Shown: positions 18,494-28,669, counted from the first letter of the stretch. The stretch is 64,000 nucleotides of DNA from an uncultured Phocaeicola sp. (GCA_948566455.1 CAOYQO010000017.1:1-64000), one strand, 5' to 3'. Numbers and translations: made by a program. Notes: generated from the letters alone by a model not told the origin.

Positions 18494-19630
18494 TTACAGA
18501 ATACTCTTTTTATAAGCACGACGGCGTTTATGCTGCTCGGTCTTGAAATATTCCCACTGGGCCTGCACCTTTCCGTTCAGTTCCAGTTCCGGATTACTTT
18601 CGGCATACTTGAATCCCAGTTGCTGATATACGGGGATCAAGTCCGAGAATAACAAAGCATTGACACCTTTGTTCTGATACTCAGGTTTTACAGCAACCAG
18701 CAACAAATCCAACATAGGAGGATACTTATGCAGGAACAACACTTTCAACAGGTGATACCATCCCATAGGCAGCAAACGTCCCTTCGCTTTTTGTAACGCT
18801 TCGGACAGAGAAGGCATTGAAATCCCCACTGCCACCAGTTTATCTTCGGCATCGGTCACCAAGGTTACCATACGCAAATCTACAATAGGCAAATACATCT
18901 TTATATACTGGTTGATCTGTCCTTGCGACAAAGCCGAGAAACCATAAAGCGGAGCATAAGCCTCATTCATCAACTCGAATATAGCCTGTCCATATTCGGC
19001 CGCAATTTTCTTACCCGATGTATATTTCTTCACCTTCAGGTTAAACTTACGTTGAATCAAGTCACTGATACGCTTATGCTTATCAGGAATTGCATCCGGA
19101 ATATAAATTTTATATTCCACCCAATCGGCATCCTTCTCGAATCCCAACTTCTCCATATGCTGTGGGTAATAAGGATAATTATAGATAGTCGCCATGGTGC
19201 TCAACTGGTCGAATCCTTCTACCAGCATACCCTCCGCATCAAAGTCGGTAAAGCCTAAAGGCCCCTGAATGGTATCCATACCTTTTGATTTACCCCATTG
19301 GGCTACTGCATCCAACAAGGCACGTGATATTTCGATATCATCCAGAAAATCGATCCATCCGAAACGAACTTCTTTTTTATTCCAAGTCTCGTTTGCGCGT
19401 TTATTTATAATCCCTGCAATACGTCCTACCACCTTGTTATCCTTATATGCCAGAAAATACTCCGCCTCACAAAACTCGAAAGCGGCATTCTTCTTCGGGC
19501 TGAACGTATTCAGCATATCATCGTACAAATCGGGTACGGAATAGGGATTCTCTTTGTATAACTCGTAGTTGAACCGTATAAACGTCTTTAGTTCTTTCTT
19601 TGAACTGACTTTTTTAATGGTAATAGCCAT
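18494..19630 (-). CDS. GNAT-superfamily-like protein (YghO-type)
   Basis: 378 residues. A GNAT-like fold is suggested by YFLAYKDNKVVGRIAGIIN (about 62-80) and by the C-terminal LLLVAVKPEYQNKGVNALLF segment, which has the Q/RxxGxA-like acetyl-CoA pocket in degenerate form (QNKGVN). The conserved GPLGFTDFDAEGMLVEGFD segment is typical of a Bacteroidetes family of unknown function related to YghO. No substrate is known. It is the first gene of a run with parE, with a weak -7-like TATCTTTA on the minus strand at 19657-19664. Confidence 0.7.
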   Translation of the reverse strand: MAITIKKVSSKKELKTFIRFNYELYKENPYSVPDLYDDMLNTFSPKKNAAFEFCEAEYFLAYKDNKVVGRIAGIINKRANETWNKKEVRFGWIDFLDDIEISRALLDAVAQWGKSKGMDTIQGPLGFTDFDAEGMLVEGFDQLSTMATIYNYPYYPQHMEKLGFEKDADWVEYKIYIPDAIPDKHKRISDLIQRKFNLKVKKYTSGKKIAAEYGQAIFELMNEAYAPLYGFSALSQGQINQYIKMYLPIVDLRMVTLVTDAEDKLVAVGISMPSLSEALQKAKGRLLPMGWYHLLKVLFLHKYPPMLDLLLVAVKPEYQNKGVNALLFSDLIPVYQQLGFKYAESNPELELNGKVQAQWEYFKTEQHKRRRAYKKSIL

Positions 19631-19704
19631 GCTGTATTTTTATAAAATTCGGGGTGTAAAGATAGAAGTTTTTTTGCAGAAAACTTATTCTTTTTATGGC
19701 TTTT

Positions 19705-20667
19705 TCACTGTTGGGCAATAAGATAGGCGGTATAAACGACATAACAGCCAACCATCAATGCGCCTTCAAGCCGGGTTATGGTACGTTTGCGGAAAAACCA
19801 GCCTACCAGCCACAACAACAGGGAGGAAGCAATCAGTACACTTAAATCGAGGTTATTTATATTCCCCATCGGAAGCGGTGACACCGTAGCGCTGCACCCC
19901 AGAACAAAGAATATATTGAACAGATTACTACCGATGACATTGCCGATAGCAATTCCCGGATTCTTCTTTAAAGCCGCCGTAACAGATGTGGCAAGCTCCG
20001 GCAAGGAAGTACCTCCGGCTACCAATGTCAGTCCGATTACCGATTCACTGACACCCCATGAACGGGCAAGCCCGCTTGCCCCGTCGACAAAAAGCTGTCC
20101 GCCGAATATGAGTCCGGCCAGCCCTCCTGCAATATACAACACCGATTTCCATACAGGCATTTCCTTTATCTTCTGCTCCTCTCCTGCCTCATCTGCCCCA
20201 TTACGGGCGATGGCAAATGTATAACGCATAAATATAAGGAAGAAAGCCAGCAGAACAAACCCATCGGAACGGCTGATAACATTGACCGCTTCCCTGTCCA
20301 GCATCATGTCATTGGCACAGACAAAAAGTACCAACGAAGAAAGAATGACTAACGGAATCTCTTTACTCATCGTCCCCTCACCTACTTTTATGGGGAGTAC
20401 CAAGGCAGTACAACCTATAATCATCAAAGCATTGAATATATTACTACCCACCACATTACCAATAGCCATTTCAGCACTGCCATTCAATGCAGAAAGCACA
20501 CTGATAACCAATTCGGGAGCCGAAGTGCCGAAAGCTACAATGGTAAGCCCGATTACCAAATCAGAAATACGGAAACGTTTGGCAACCGCTGCAGAACCAT
20601 CCGTCAAGCCATTCGCGCCAGCTAAAATGAGAGCCAGACCACCAATCAAAAGGAGTGTATTCAACAT
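19705..20667 (-). CDS. Calcium/sodium antiporter (YrbG/CaCA family)
   Basis: About 320 residues with roughly ten membrane helices and the two inverted alpha-repeats typical of Na/Ca exchangers: VAFGTSAPELVISV and VAGGTSLPELATSV, each followed by GNVVGSN / GNVIGSN. It exports Ca2+ in exchange for Na+ or H+ across the inner membrane. I place the start at the ATG at 20667. A longer TTG start at 20700 would overlap the predicted -7 box, so it is unlikely to be translated. It is downstream of the metallophosphoesterase gene but has its own promoter. Confidence 0.92.
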   Translation of the reverse strand: MLNTLLLIGGLALILAGANGLTDGSAAVAKRFRISDLVIGLTIVAFGTSAPELVISVLSALNGSAEMAIGNVVGSNIFNALMIIGCTALVLPIKVGEGTMSKEIPLVILSSLVLFVCANDMMLDREAVNVISRSDGFVLLAFFLIFMRYTFAIARNGADEAGEEQKIKEMPVWKSVLYIAGGLAGLIFGGQLFVDGASGLARSWGVSESVIGLTLVAGGTSLPELATSVTAALKKNPGIAIGNVIGSNLFNIFFVLGCSATVSPLPMGNINNLDLSVLIASSLLLWLVGWFFRKRTITRLEGALMVGCYVVYTAYLIAQQ

Positions 20668-20697
20668 AACAAAAAGTACATTTACAGTTTTATACCG

Positions 20698-20705
20698 CAA
20701 ATGTA
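20698..20705 (-). promoter_or_regulatory. Putative -7 box of the antiporter gene
   Basis: Minus-strand TACATTTG, a consensus match, about 31 bases before the ATG at 20667. This decides the start codon: the TTG at 20700 lies inside the box. Confidence 0.5.
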
Positions 20706-20730
20706 CTCTTTTTCCCTAAAATAACTATTC

Positions 20731-21702
20731 CTATTTGGTGCGTTTTACAGTATAGATTACTTTTCCTTTCTTATCAATCATGTGCATATCCAGTTCTTTC
20801 TTGTCTGCCGTAAAGATAGAAAAGCCCGGTTCGGGACTACAGAACAGAGTGCCTTCCACTGGTTTTACCTTACGGCTCAACGAACCAGCCGAATTTACCA
20901 CATAGTCGATATCACTGCCCGGCACACGAAGGTGCTGGAAGTTATGAATGTGTCCGCATGCATAGATATCCACCTTATGTTTACGGAGGATAGGATCCAG
21001 ACGCTTCTGCATATCGCTGCGTTCACTGTCGTCTTTCGACGTTTCAGCATAAATGGGATGATGTCCGATTACGACTACCCAATCTTCTTTGGCAACAGTC
21101 AGTACAGAATCTATCCATGCCAATTGCTGATCCATATCTTGTTTACAGGCATCCGGATAAGTTTCGCTCTCGTTACGGTATTTGTCAATCAGAGGAGCGG
21201 TATCTATCATCACAAAACGGATGGCAGTTCCTTTCTTCTCAAAGACTTTGGTATAATAACGACCAGGCATCGACCAGCGACGACTCACATTGGTATAATC
21301 CAACACAGCCTGCGTATTACCCCGGTATTCATGATTTCCCAAGATCGGAAACCAGTCTATCATCAACTCGGGATGACTGTAAATCAACTCGTAGTTGGTC
21401 ATCCAGAGCGGATCGTTAACGCTGCGCACACCTTCAAAATGGTGCACGTCTCCGGCTGCAAATACACACTCGGGACCAATAACATCCGCCATTTCTCCCA
21501 TCAACTCGGCTATGGGCTTCTGGTCATAATAACCGTTACGTCCCAAATCGTTGGCCATATAAAAATTCAGTTGTTTCTCCAGTCCTTTCCAATCTTGCGG
21601 AGTCTGGGCACACACATTCAGGCAGATAGCCGTACCAATGACGGCAATCCATACCCATGTCAATACTTCTTTCATTCTTCTAATCATCATCAACGTTTTC
21701 AT
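20731..21702 (-). CDS. Secreted metallophosphoesterase
   Basis: 323 residues with an N-terminal signal or anchor (VLTWVWIAVIGTAICLNVCA). The calcineurin-like metal-binding motifs are present in order: AAGDVHH, ILGNHEYRGN, VVIGHHPIYA and ACGHIHNFQ. The fold resembles purple-acid-phosphatase-like enzymes that cleave phosphomonoesters in the periplasm. It starts 10 bases after the TonB-dependent receptor stop, so the two are co-expressed. This suggests the receptor imports a phosphorylated compound or its product. Confidence 0.88.
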   Translation of the reverse strand: MKTLMMIRRMKEVLTWVWIAVIGTAICLNVCAQTPQDWKGLEKQLNFYMANDLGRNGYYDQKPIAELMGEMADVIGPECVFAAGDVHHFEGVRSVNDPLWMTNYELIYSHPELMIDWFPILGNHEYRGNTQAVLDYTNVSRRWSMPGRYYTKVFEKKGTAIRFVMIDTAPLIDKYRNESETYPDACKQDMDQQLAWIDSVLTVAKEDWVVVIGHHPIYAETSKDDSERSDMQKRLDPILRKHKVDIYACGHIHNFQHLRVPGSDIDYVVNSAGSLSRKVKPVEGTLFCSPEPGFSIFTADKKELDMHMIDKKGKVIYTVKRTK

Positions 21703-21712
21703 ATACTTATTT

Positions 21713-24481
21713 TTAGAAACTTATTTTTAAACCTGCATTCATTCTCACGCCATAATATTCTGCCTGCATAGTACGATCCTTCGTTCCCTGGTAATAACGG
21801 AGCGGCTGGTTCAGCAGATTGTTCGCCTCAGCATAAAAGGTCATTTTCACCTTCTTGCCAAAGGTATAACTGGCGTTCACATCCATATAGTTCACAGCAT
21901 CATAATATCTGTCATAAAATGTACTTGGGCCCATTTCATCGATAAAATCAGATGCAAAGTTATAGCTCAGGCGCACATTCAAGCCTCCTTTTTCAAAGTA
22001 AAGAGAGGCATTCGCCGTATGCTCGGGAGACCCCGGCAAACTCAACCCGCTCTCGTTCTCACGTCCTTCGAAGTTAAAGTCCTCCACGCGTGAGTGCGTA
22101 TAAGTATAGGTTCCATAGAAACCCACATACTTCAAGGCCGGAGCAATGAAGCCGAAATCACGCTGATAAGAAAATTCCAATCCCCACAGATTAGCATTTC
22201 CTGCATTCTTGGGCTGAGTGAAACGGGTATATTCTGTTCCTTGGTATTCATAGTTGGTCAGTACCTGATCTACGATGAAATCGTCTATTTTCTTATAGAA
22301 AAAACCTGCGCTCACTAAACCTACACTCTTGAAATAATAATCGGCACTCAAATCAAAGTTATAAGAAATAGTCGGTTTCAAGTCAGAATTACCAATCTTT
22401 ATTTCATTATCACCACGGTTGATATTCACACTGGGAACCAAAGCTGAATATTTGGGCCGGCTCAAGGTCTGCGTGTAAGAACCGCGTATCTTGAAATCAT
22501 CATTTACATCCCATTTCACCAAAATAGAAGGAAGGAAATTCACATAACTGTTGGTCATGCGGCCGGTCTTGGTGGTCTTATCTGTCTCATCATCATAGTT
22601 ACGGCCGGTATAACGAAGGGAAGTATGTTCCATACGGAGTCCCGCCATCAGGTTTATATCGGAAGCGAATTTATGATCAAACCGCACATACCCGGAACTT
22701 ACAGTTTCACGAGCCTCAAAGTTCTCAGCCAATTCGGCTTGTACCTGTTCTTTATCGAACTGGGAAGCATCATTTAAATTCAATCCACCCACATATTCTT
22801 TACTGGCAAATGTTCCTACCTGATATTTGTCGCTCGGCATAAACTTATCCGTACTCTGGTCTACCGTATTTTTCAGGCTGTTGGTCATGAAGGCATCCTC
22901 GTCTTTCGGAGTATATTCGTAGAAGTCTATTTCTTTCTCTTTTGTTTTACGTACTACCTTCGCACCGAACTTCAGTTTAGCTCCATTATTTAAACTGGCC
23001 TTGAAATTGGCCGAGAATTTCATATCTTCTTCTTTGATGTCCTCCTGTTGTTCCGTCAGTTCCTTCAAGCTGAACTTATCACTCAGTGTCAAAGTAGAAC
23101 CTGTTCCAGGTGTTGCCAACGGCTGGCGTTCATCACTCAAGTCCATATCAAATTCCTGCTTTTTCAGTTGGAAGTCAAGATAACGTTCATTAGGGCGTTC
23201 TTCCGTAGCTTTTGCATAACTGGCATTCCAATCCATACCGATTGCCCCCCATAAGTGTTCTCCGCCCAAAGCGAAATCCATGGTACGCTGACGCTCCAGA
23301 CGGGCATTGCGATTATCGGGAGTACCTGCTTTGGTCTGGATGCGGACTGTGCCTTTTCCGTTCTCATCCAAATCCTTGATATTGGTACGGTAACGGTTTT
23401 CCCAATCGTTACGGTTGTTGAAGATCCCTTTGAAAGTCAATTTATGGTTTTCATTGATATCAAAATCAAAAGCCGCCGAATAACTTTGACGTTCACGGGT
23501 GACAAAGTACTGGCGCATCTGATAATCGCTGACATATACTTTGCCATCTTCATTTTGTTCCCACATGAATTCAGTATCATAAGAACCGGAAGGAGCATTC
23601 TGATAAGAAGCGGAGAGCAGCATGCCCAGTCTGTCATTGAAGAAACGATCGCCGTAAGTGAAACCTAAGTTCAACTGGGCTTTCTCGCTGATCCAGTTGT
23701 AACCACTTCCCGCTGTAGCATTGATAGTGCGTTTATAAGGAGAATTTTTGGTTACCAGATTGATGGAACCACCGATAGCATCGCCGTCCATATCGGGTGT
23801 AACGACTTTGCTTACTTCGATGGTCTGAATCATATCGGCAGGAATCAAGTCCAACTGCACGTTACGGGTATCCCCTTCAGCAGATGGGACACGGTTGCCG
23901 TTAATGGTGACGGAGCTTAAATCGGCACTAGTGCCGCGGACCTGTCCGAAACGGGCCTCGCCTTGATCGTATTGCACATTGATGCCACTGATACGTTTCA
24001 ATGCATCACCTATGTTTGAGTCGGGAAATTTCCCTACCTGGTCGGCAGATACAACATTAGTGATACCCAGATTATTCTTTTGTGTATTGATTGCTTTCTT
24101 CTGTCCTTGAAAAGCTCCCTTTACCTGCACTTCCTGCAGTTCCACCCCTTCATTCATCACTATATCTTTTTCTAAAGTCTTGCCTTCGGGGACGGTAACT
24201 TTCATTTCAATGGGGCTATAACCTACGTAGGTTACTTTAACTGTGTAAGTTCCGGGTTTCAGATTGGGCAGCGTATAAAAACCGTTCACATCACTGATTA
24301 CTCCGGTTTTCAGATTTTCAACAAAGATGGAAGCACCCGGCAGAATTTGTTTTCCATTGTCTATCACACGTCCGCGGATAGCGCCTTGCCGGACAATGTT
24401 TTCATTTTCCTCGGCAAATGCATTTCCACAAACACCTGCCATCAGCAGCATAAGAGACACAGCTCTAACAACCTTTTTCAT
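21713..24481 (-). CDS. TonB-dependent outer-membrane receptor
   Basis: 922 residues. After a signal peptide (to about 23, NAFAEE) there is a carboxypeptidase-regulatory-like domain (about 32-118, GRVIDNGKQILPGASIFVEN). Then come the plug domain (QVGKFPDSNIGDALKRISGI, VRGTSADLSSVTINGNRVPS, IEVSKVVTPDMDGDAIGGSI) and a 22-strand-type barrel ending in aromatic RMNAGLKISF. The plug signature resembles the Caulobacter/Xanthomonas TonB-dependent receptor subfamily rather than SusC, and no SusD follows. It lies in an operon with a secreted phosphoesterase, so the substrate may be organophosphate; this is inference. Confidence 0.93.
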   Translation of the reverse strand: MKKVVRAVSLMLLMAGVCGNAFAEENENIVRQGAIRGRVIDNGKQILPGASIFVENLKTGVISDVNGFYTLPNLKPGTYTVKVTYVGYSPIEMKVTVPEGKTLEKDIVMNEGVELQEVQVKGAFQGQKKAINTQKNNLGITNVVSADQVGKFPDSNIGDALKRISGINVQYDQGEARFGQVRGTSADLSSVTINGNRVPSAEGDTRNVQLDLIPADMIQTIEVSKVVTPDMDGDAIGGSINLVTKNSPYKRTINATAGSGYNWISEKAQLNLGFTYGDRFFNDRLGMLLSASYQNAPSGSYDTEFMWEQNEDGKVYVSDYQMRQYFVTRERQSYSAAFDFDINENHKLTFKGIFNNRNDWENRYRTNIKDLDENGKGTVRIQTKAGTPDNRNARLERQRTMDFALGGEHLWGAIGMDWNASYAKATEERPNERYLDFQLKKQEFDMDLSDERQPLATPGTGSTLTLSDKFSLKELTEQQEDIKEEDMKFSANFKASLNNGAKLKFGAKVVRKTKEKEIDFYEYTPKDEDAFMTNSLKNTVDQSTDKFMPSDKYQVGTFASKEYVGGLNLNDASQFDKEQVQAELAENFEARETVSSGYVRFDHKFASDINLMAGLRMEHTSLRYTGRNYDDETDKTTKTGRMTNSYVNFLPSILVKWDVNDDFKIRGSYTQTLSRPKYSALVPSVNINRGDNEIKIGNSDLKPTISYNFDLSADYYFKSVGLVSAGFFYKKIDDFIVDQVLTNYEYQGTEYTRFTQPKNAGNANLWGLEFSYQRDFGFIAPALKYVGFYGTYTYTHSRVEDFNFEGRENESGLSLPGSPEHTANASLYFEKGGLNVRLSYNFASDFIDEMGPSTFYDRYYDAVNYMDVNASYTFGKKVKMTFYAEANNLLNQPLRYYQGTKDRTMQAEYYGVRMNAGLKISF

Positions 24482-24510
24482 ATACTTTTTTATGCGTTAT
24501 AAATCTGCTG

Positions 24511-24518
24511 CAAAAGTA
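24511..24518 (-). promoter_or_regulatory. Putative -7 box of the receptor-phosphoesterase operon
   Basis: Minus-strand TACTTTTG matches TAnnTTTG, 30 bases before the ATG at 24481. No clear -33 TTG is present. Confidence 0.45.
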
Positions 24519-25038
24519 GATGGGTCAGGTTTCTTGAGAGTTACACTCTATTAAAGGTTTCGTGACAAAGGAGTTTCATTCCTGTTACAAGATATTCGGT
24601 GCAAGACGACGGATACAAAGCATGGACAAGGCTTACAAAACAGCAGAGTAAGATTTTTCTTACTCATGCGATCACTCTTTCGTAACTTTTGAAAAGGAAC
24701 AGGTATAATATGATTAAGAAAGAAATACTTTCACAGATTATCGTAATGCTGTTATCCTTGCTATGGGTAAATGCACTGCTATCTGGATCCATAGGGAACT
24801 TACCGGACAGAAGAAATCTCTCCGGACACAAAAAAAGAAGCTGACAGTCCGGATTATCTGGTTGAACTGTCAACTTTTCGACTACAAGCCTGAGAAACCG
24901 TTCTCTTTTGACCCTGCTACAATTTATAACTATAATCTTTTGTATTGAAAATCACATAAATATCCTAAACAAACACCCCCTTCAATAATTTTTAAATGAC
25001 ACTTTTTCCCACGACTGCTTATATAAATCGATCATTAG
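24519..25038. other. Intergenic region, no gene recognised
   Basis: Contains a possible hairpin TGACAGT (24842-24848) with ACTGTCA (24866-24872) and an inner CCGGAT/ATCTGG pairing. Short open frames of 60-70 codons on both strands (24664-24873 and 24763-24948) have no protein-like features and overlap each other. It separates the 159-residue lipoprotein gene from the TonB-dependent receptor promoter. Confidence 0.4.
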
Positions 25039-25518
25039 CTAATTCATCATACAAAGCCGCCATCCACCCAAATAATTCATCAGCTTAAAATACCAACTAC
25101 TAGTTGCAATAGGTGTTCCACTTTCTCCTTTCTGCATAACAATCGTGCACTTCACCTCGTTTTTAACAGGAGTATAGAACTTTATATAATCTATCTTATA
25201 ACTTAATACAGGAAAAGATTCCATCATTTTTGCGACTTGATGCAATTCATTGTTATCCAATTGAATAGGTTCATTCCAAACATCTGCCGAATCGGCTTTA
25301 TAAAGCATAGCTGCGGCAGATTCCAGCTGACCATTTTTCGCATATTCCATAAATTGATTTATTAGGTTTGTTATCAAAACCGTATCAACTTCCGTTAGAT
25401 GAGCTACAAATTCATTAATACTCTTCTCTTCTTTGCTTTGCACCTTCTGTTTTCCTGATTGACAAGAAAAGGTTGTTAATAAAACAGTCAACAATAAAAT
25501 AAATTTCAGTTTTTTCAT
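25039..25518 (-). CDS. Small lipoprotein of unknown function
   Basis: 159 residues with a lipoprotein signal peptide (MKKLKFILLLTVLLTTFSC, Cys19). The body (VLITNLINQFMEYAKNGQ, IVMQKGESGTPIATSSWYF, GGWRLCMMN) suggests an alpha+beta fold like NTF2-like or DUF4878-type secreted proteins, but I do not recognise the family. It lies 20 bases beyond a terminator hairpin at the end of the 1007-residue lipoprotein gene. Any expression from that operon would therefore depend on read-through. No promoter of its own is evident. Confidence 0.7.
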   Translation of the reverse strand: MKKLKFILLLTVLLTTFSCQSGKQKVQSKEEKSINEFVAHLTEVDTVLITNLINQFMEYAKNGQLESAAAMLYKADSADVWNEPIQLDNNELHQVAKMMESFPVLSYKIDYIKFYTPVKNEVKCTIVMQKGESGTPIATSSWYFKLMNYLGGWRLCMMN

Positions 25519-25537
25519 TTCATTCTTTCCTCCTATT

Positions 25538-25571
25538 AAAAAAGGCCAGCCACTATGAATGGCCGGCCCTT
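25538..25571 (-). terminator. Terminator after the large lipoprotein gene
   Basis: AAGGCCAGCCA (25542-25552) pairs with 25560-25571 (one G-U pair when read on the minus strand) around a 7-base loop, and is followed on the minus strand by TTTTTT. It separates the 1007-residue lipoprotein gene from the 159-residue lipoprotein gene. Confidence 0.75.
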
Positions 25572-25601
25572 ATTTAAATTAAACTCAAAGTTATTACAAT
25601 A

Positions 25602-28600
25602 TTAGTTCTGAATAGTCTTATTGATATTCAAATCAACTTCGGTATAGATAGTACCCCACTTATAAGTAACTTCCAGCGGAACGCGGATTGTAAACTTACC
25701 TAAAGTAGTACCATTATTGTAATAATAGAATTTACCATTATCGCCAACCTTCAGAGCAGTAAATACATTGGTTGTAGATTTATCTTCACCGAAATACAAT
25801 TTTACATTCTTCGTTACAGAAGATAATTTAGTAGAACCTAATGTTCCACCATTCAAAGTTGTTGTAGCGTTTTCAATATCAGCAGCAACTTTAGTTACGC
25901 CATAAAATCCATAGAAATTATATTTCTTACCATCATCACCAGTAGTATCTTCTGCTTTATCAAAATACTTGTCTCTCCAATCAATCAGATTCAAGGTCAA
26001 GCCTGCAATAGAAGCACCATTAGTAGCATCAATTAATTCATCTACATCTGACGGATCTACTGATACAGGACGCAAATATTTAGCATAGAATACGTTGTTA
26101 CCCAAAGCATAATCTACATAATCGCAGTTAGCAGCATTAATTTGCAATTTAGCAGTAAATGTCTGGTCTTGTCCCAGCAAGTTGTGATCTGCATTGTTCA
26201 AAATATCTTTTGCAAAATCATTTTCTTGATATTCCATCACTGTTCCAGCAAGAACAACAACTGCTTTTGTTACAGCGTTATTAGTAGCTTGTAGAGTTTT
26301 TCCATCAGCAGATACAGTGATATCATATTGAGCACCAGAAGCACCATTCACGACATAAGCAGTTCCCTTCTTAGTCAAATGATCTTGAGGGTTAGCAAAT
26401 ACAACTTCCTTAGTCAACTTATCATTAGCAAATGCAGGATAAGTAGCGTCACTTGTCACGGTAATCACATTACCAGTGAAAGTATTCAAGATTTCGCTAT
26501 CAAATGTACAATCATTAGAGTTATCGCTAACAACTTGATGAACATTAGCATGGATATCTGAATAACCAGAACCTGCTACAGCACCGTTCTTTTCATACCA
26601 ATATTTATCAATCTTAGCAGAGTTTTCAATGGTACCATTAGGAGTAAAGTTCAAAGGACTAGGAGTCCAAGTGAAAGTAACATATACATATTGATATACA
26701 CCTTCAGATACTTCATAGCTATAACGTACATTTACTGCAATACTCTTAGCACCAGCCTTAAAGATGTGATATGCCTGATTATTCTTAACTACCCAAGTCA
26801 AAACTTCAGTCATTTCATCCGCCGGATCCCAATTAGTCTGTGAAACCACACCAACCGGAGTAGTAACAGCCTTAGAATCAACAGTAATTCCATCATACTG
26901 AGTAGCATTTACCAAAGCTTGTTGCTCTACGTCTTCTACAGCACCATCCAATTTGAAATTCTTATGGAATTCATCCTTAGAAATACCAATTTCTTCCAAT
27001 TGAGCCAGAATCTGTTCTTCAACTTGATGCCATGACAAACCAAGTTTAGTCTCTGTTTCTGTACAATCAACAGTATAACCATTGGCAAATGGGAAATTCG
27101 GGGTCAATACAACTTCATTCTGATTAGCAGTATCGGTAATCTTGAATTTTAAATAACCAACAGAAGCTATTTTTCCGCTAATAGTATCAGTCAAGATAAC
27201 ACGAACCAACGGTTCACGATCTTTTGTAGCTTTATTCTGAGTAAATCCCCAAGGTTGCTGCTTACCACCACTTGTCATCTGAGGACGAATAACAGAACCC
27301 TTCAATGCAGCATGAGCACTTTCTGAAGTTTCGTTATTACCTTTATGATAACCAACTAATTCGTAAGAATATTTGAAACCATATTTTTCTACAGTACCAT
27401 CAGCAGCACGAACATCCCATTTTGAATGTGTACCTTCTTTATCTATATTAGTTCTGTGAGTATTGACCAAACGAGCAATATCGATACCATTGCTGTTCCA
27501 GACAATCTTGCAAACATGTTCATTATCAGCAATAGCTTCAGCAGCAGTTGTAAACAAGTGGCGGTCATTTGCATGAATACTATCTACAGCTGCCAATACC
27601 AAGTCCTTGTAATAAGCAGCCTTAACAGCAGCATAATCAGAAGTAACAACGGTATCCCCCTTACTTACTTGCAAAGCTAATACAGTTACTTGCTCATCAT
27701 TTTCAATGTTCTTAATATCAGCATCTGTAAAATGAGCATTTACAGTCAATATACCCTTGGGGGCCTTACCGTTTGTAACATTAGTTTTTACTACTTTCGG
27801 AGCTGTCGCAGCAGAACGAGTATAATTCTTGTCATAACGCAAGAAAGTATATGCTTTTACATCACCTGGAACTTTCGCTACGGTAGGATTTACATGATAA
27901 TCAGCTACCAAGTCCGGAATCATTGTAGTTGCTTCACCTACAACAGGAGCATCCTTATCATAATTTCCATCTGCATCTACTTTAGCTACTGTCAAGGTTT
28001 TATAATTAAGACCAATAGCTTCCATTGCTTCAATACCCTGATAATAGAATGCAGGTTGGAATACTAACGCCTTCAAATCAGCAACCAAAGAGAATGTAGC
28101 AGATTTTCCATCTAGTTCAATGACATAGCCAATCACCTCACCAGTTTCTTCATCTTTCACTTCTGTAATAGAGCCAACGCTTTGAGGTTTCTCTACACCT
28201 GAGATTTTTACATCTCCATAATACAGATAGCCATTGTTCCACTTCAACAAAGTAGGATCAAATGCCGCAGGAGCATCAGTTGTAGGCAGGGGTGCTTCAG
28301 AAACGACCTTGTCACCATCTAACAACTGTATCTTACCATCTACAACTTTCAAAGAGTAAGTGGGAAGTTCAGCAGGCATCGGAAGTTGGAAAGTTTCACC
28401 GTTACCGCCGGTAACAGTCAACTTACCTGTTGCCGCATCATACTTGACAGCTGTGACATATTTTCCAGCTGCGGCCTGTAATTCAGACAAATCTTTAGTC
28501 AGCTTGTCCACTTTCTCGTTCAAGCTGTCGATGTCATCATCATAGTCCTTACAAGATACAAATGTTCCTGTCGAGGTAACCATCAAGGCACCAAACAGGA

Positions 28601-28625
28601 TTGCACTTAAAAACTTTTTGTTCAT
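25602..28625 (-). CDS. Large surface lipoprotein with N-terminal coiled coil, probable phase-variable antigen
   Basis: 1007 residues. The signal peptide has lipobox Cys25 followed by KDYDDDID, an acidic lipoprotein-export signal that sends lipoproteins to the cell surface in Bacteroidetes. Residues 29-52 form a predicted coiled coil (DSLNEKVDKLTKDLSELQAA), followed by KYVTAVKYDAATGKLTVTGG. That arrangement is seen in PL29-N-terminal/DUF4988-like surface proteins. The remaining 900 residues are beta-rich, Thr/Asn/Val-rich and lack a recognisable catalytic motif. The gene follows the HTH gene by 44 bases and ends at a terminator. No enzymatic function is claimed; a surface adhesin or antigen role is inference. 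Confidence 0.8.
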   Translation of the reverse strand: MNKKFLSAILFGALMVTSTGTFVSCKDYDDDIDSLNEKVDKLTKDLSELQAAAGKYVTAVKYDAATGKLTVTGGNGETFQLPMPAELPTYSLKVVDGKIQLLDGDKVVSEAPLPTTDAPAAFDPTLLKWNNGYLYYGDVKISGVEKPQSVGSITEVKDEETGEVIGYVIELDGKSATFSLVADLKALVFQPAFYYQGIEAMEAIGLNYKTLTVAKVDADGNYDKDAPVVGEATTMIPDLVADYHVNPTVAKVPGDVKAYTFLRYDKNYTRSAATAPKVVKTNVTNGKAPKGILTVNAHFTDADIKNIENDEQVTVLALQVSKGDTVVTSDYAAVKAAYYKDLVLAAVDSIHANDRHLFTTAAEAIADNEHVCKIVWNSNGIDIARLVNTHRTNIDKEGTHSKWDVRAADGTVEKYGFKYSYELVGYHKGNNETSESAHAALKGSVIRPQMTSGGKQQPWGFTQNKATKDREPLVRVILTDTISGKIASVGYLKFKITDTANQNEVVLTPNFPFANGYTVDCTETETKLGLSWHQVEEQILAQLEEIGISKDEFHKNFKLDGAVEDVEQQALVNATQYDGITVDSKAVTTPVGVVSQTNWDPADEMTEVLTWVVKNNQAYHIFKAGAKSIAVNVRYSYEVSEGVYQYVYVTFTWTPSPLNFTPNGTIENSAKIDKYWYEKNGAVAGSGYSDIHANVHQVVSDNSNDCTFDSEILNTFTGNVITVTSDATYPAFANDKLTKEVVFANPQDHLTKKGTAYVVNGASGAQYDITVSADGKTLQATNNAVTKAVVVLAGTVMEYQENDFAKDILNNADHNLLGQDQTFTAKLQINAANCDYVDYALGNNVFYAKYLRPVSVDPSDVDELIDATNGASIAGLTLNLIDWRDKYFDKAEDTTGDDGKKYNFYGFYGVTKVAADIENATTTLNGGTLGSTKLSSVTKNVKLYFGEDKSTTNVFTALKVGDNGKFYYYNNGTTLGKFTIRVPLEVTYKWGTIYTEVDLNINKTIQN

Positions 28626-28669
28626 AATAGAAAAACTTTAAATTTATAAATTTAAAAAACTAAAATTGA

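Noticed and set aside
24664..24948. Two overlapping short open frames in the receptor-lipoprotein gap
   Set aside because: They overlap each other on opposite strands and look random; treated as non-coding.
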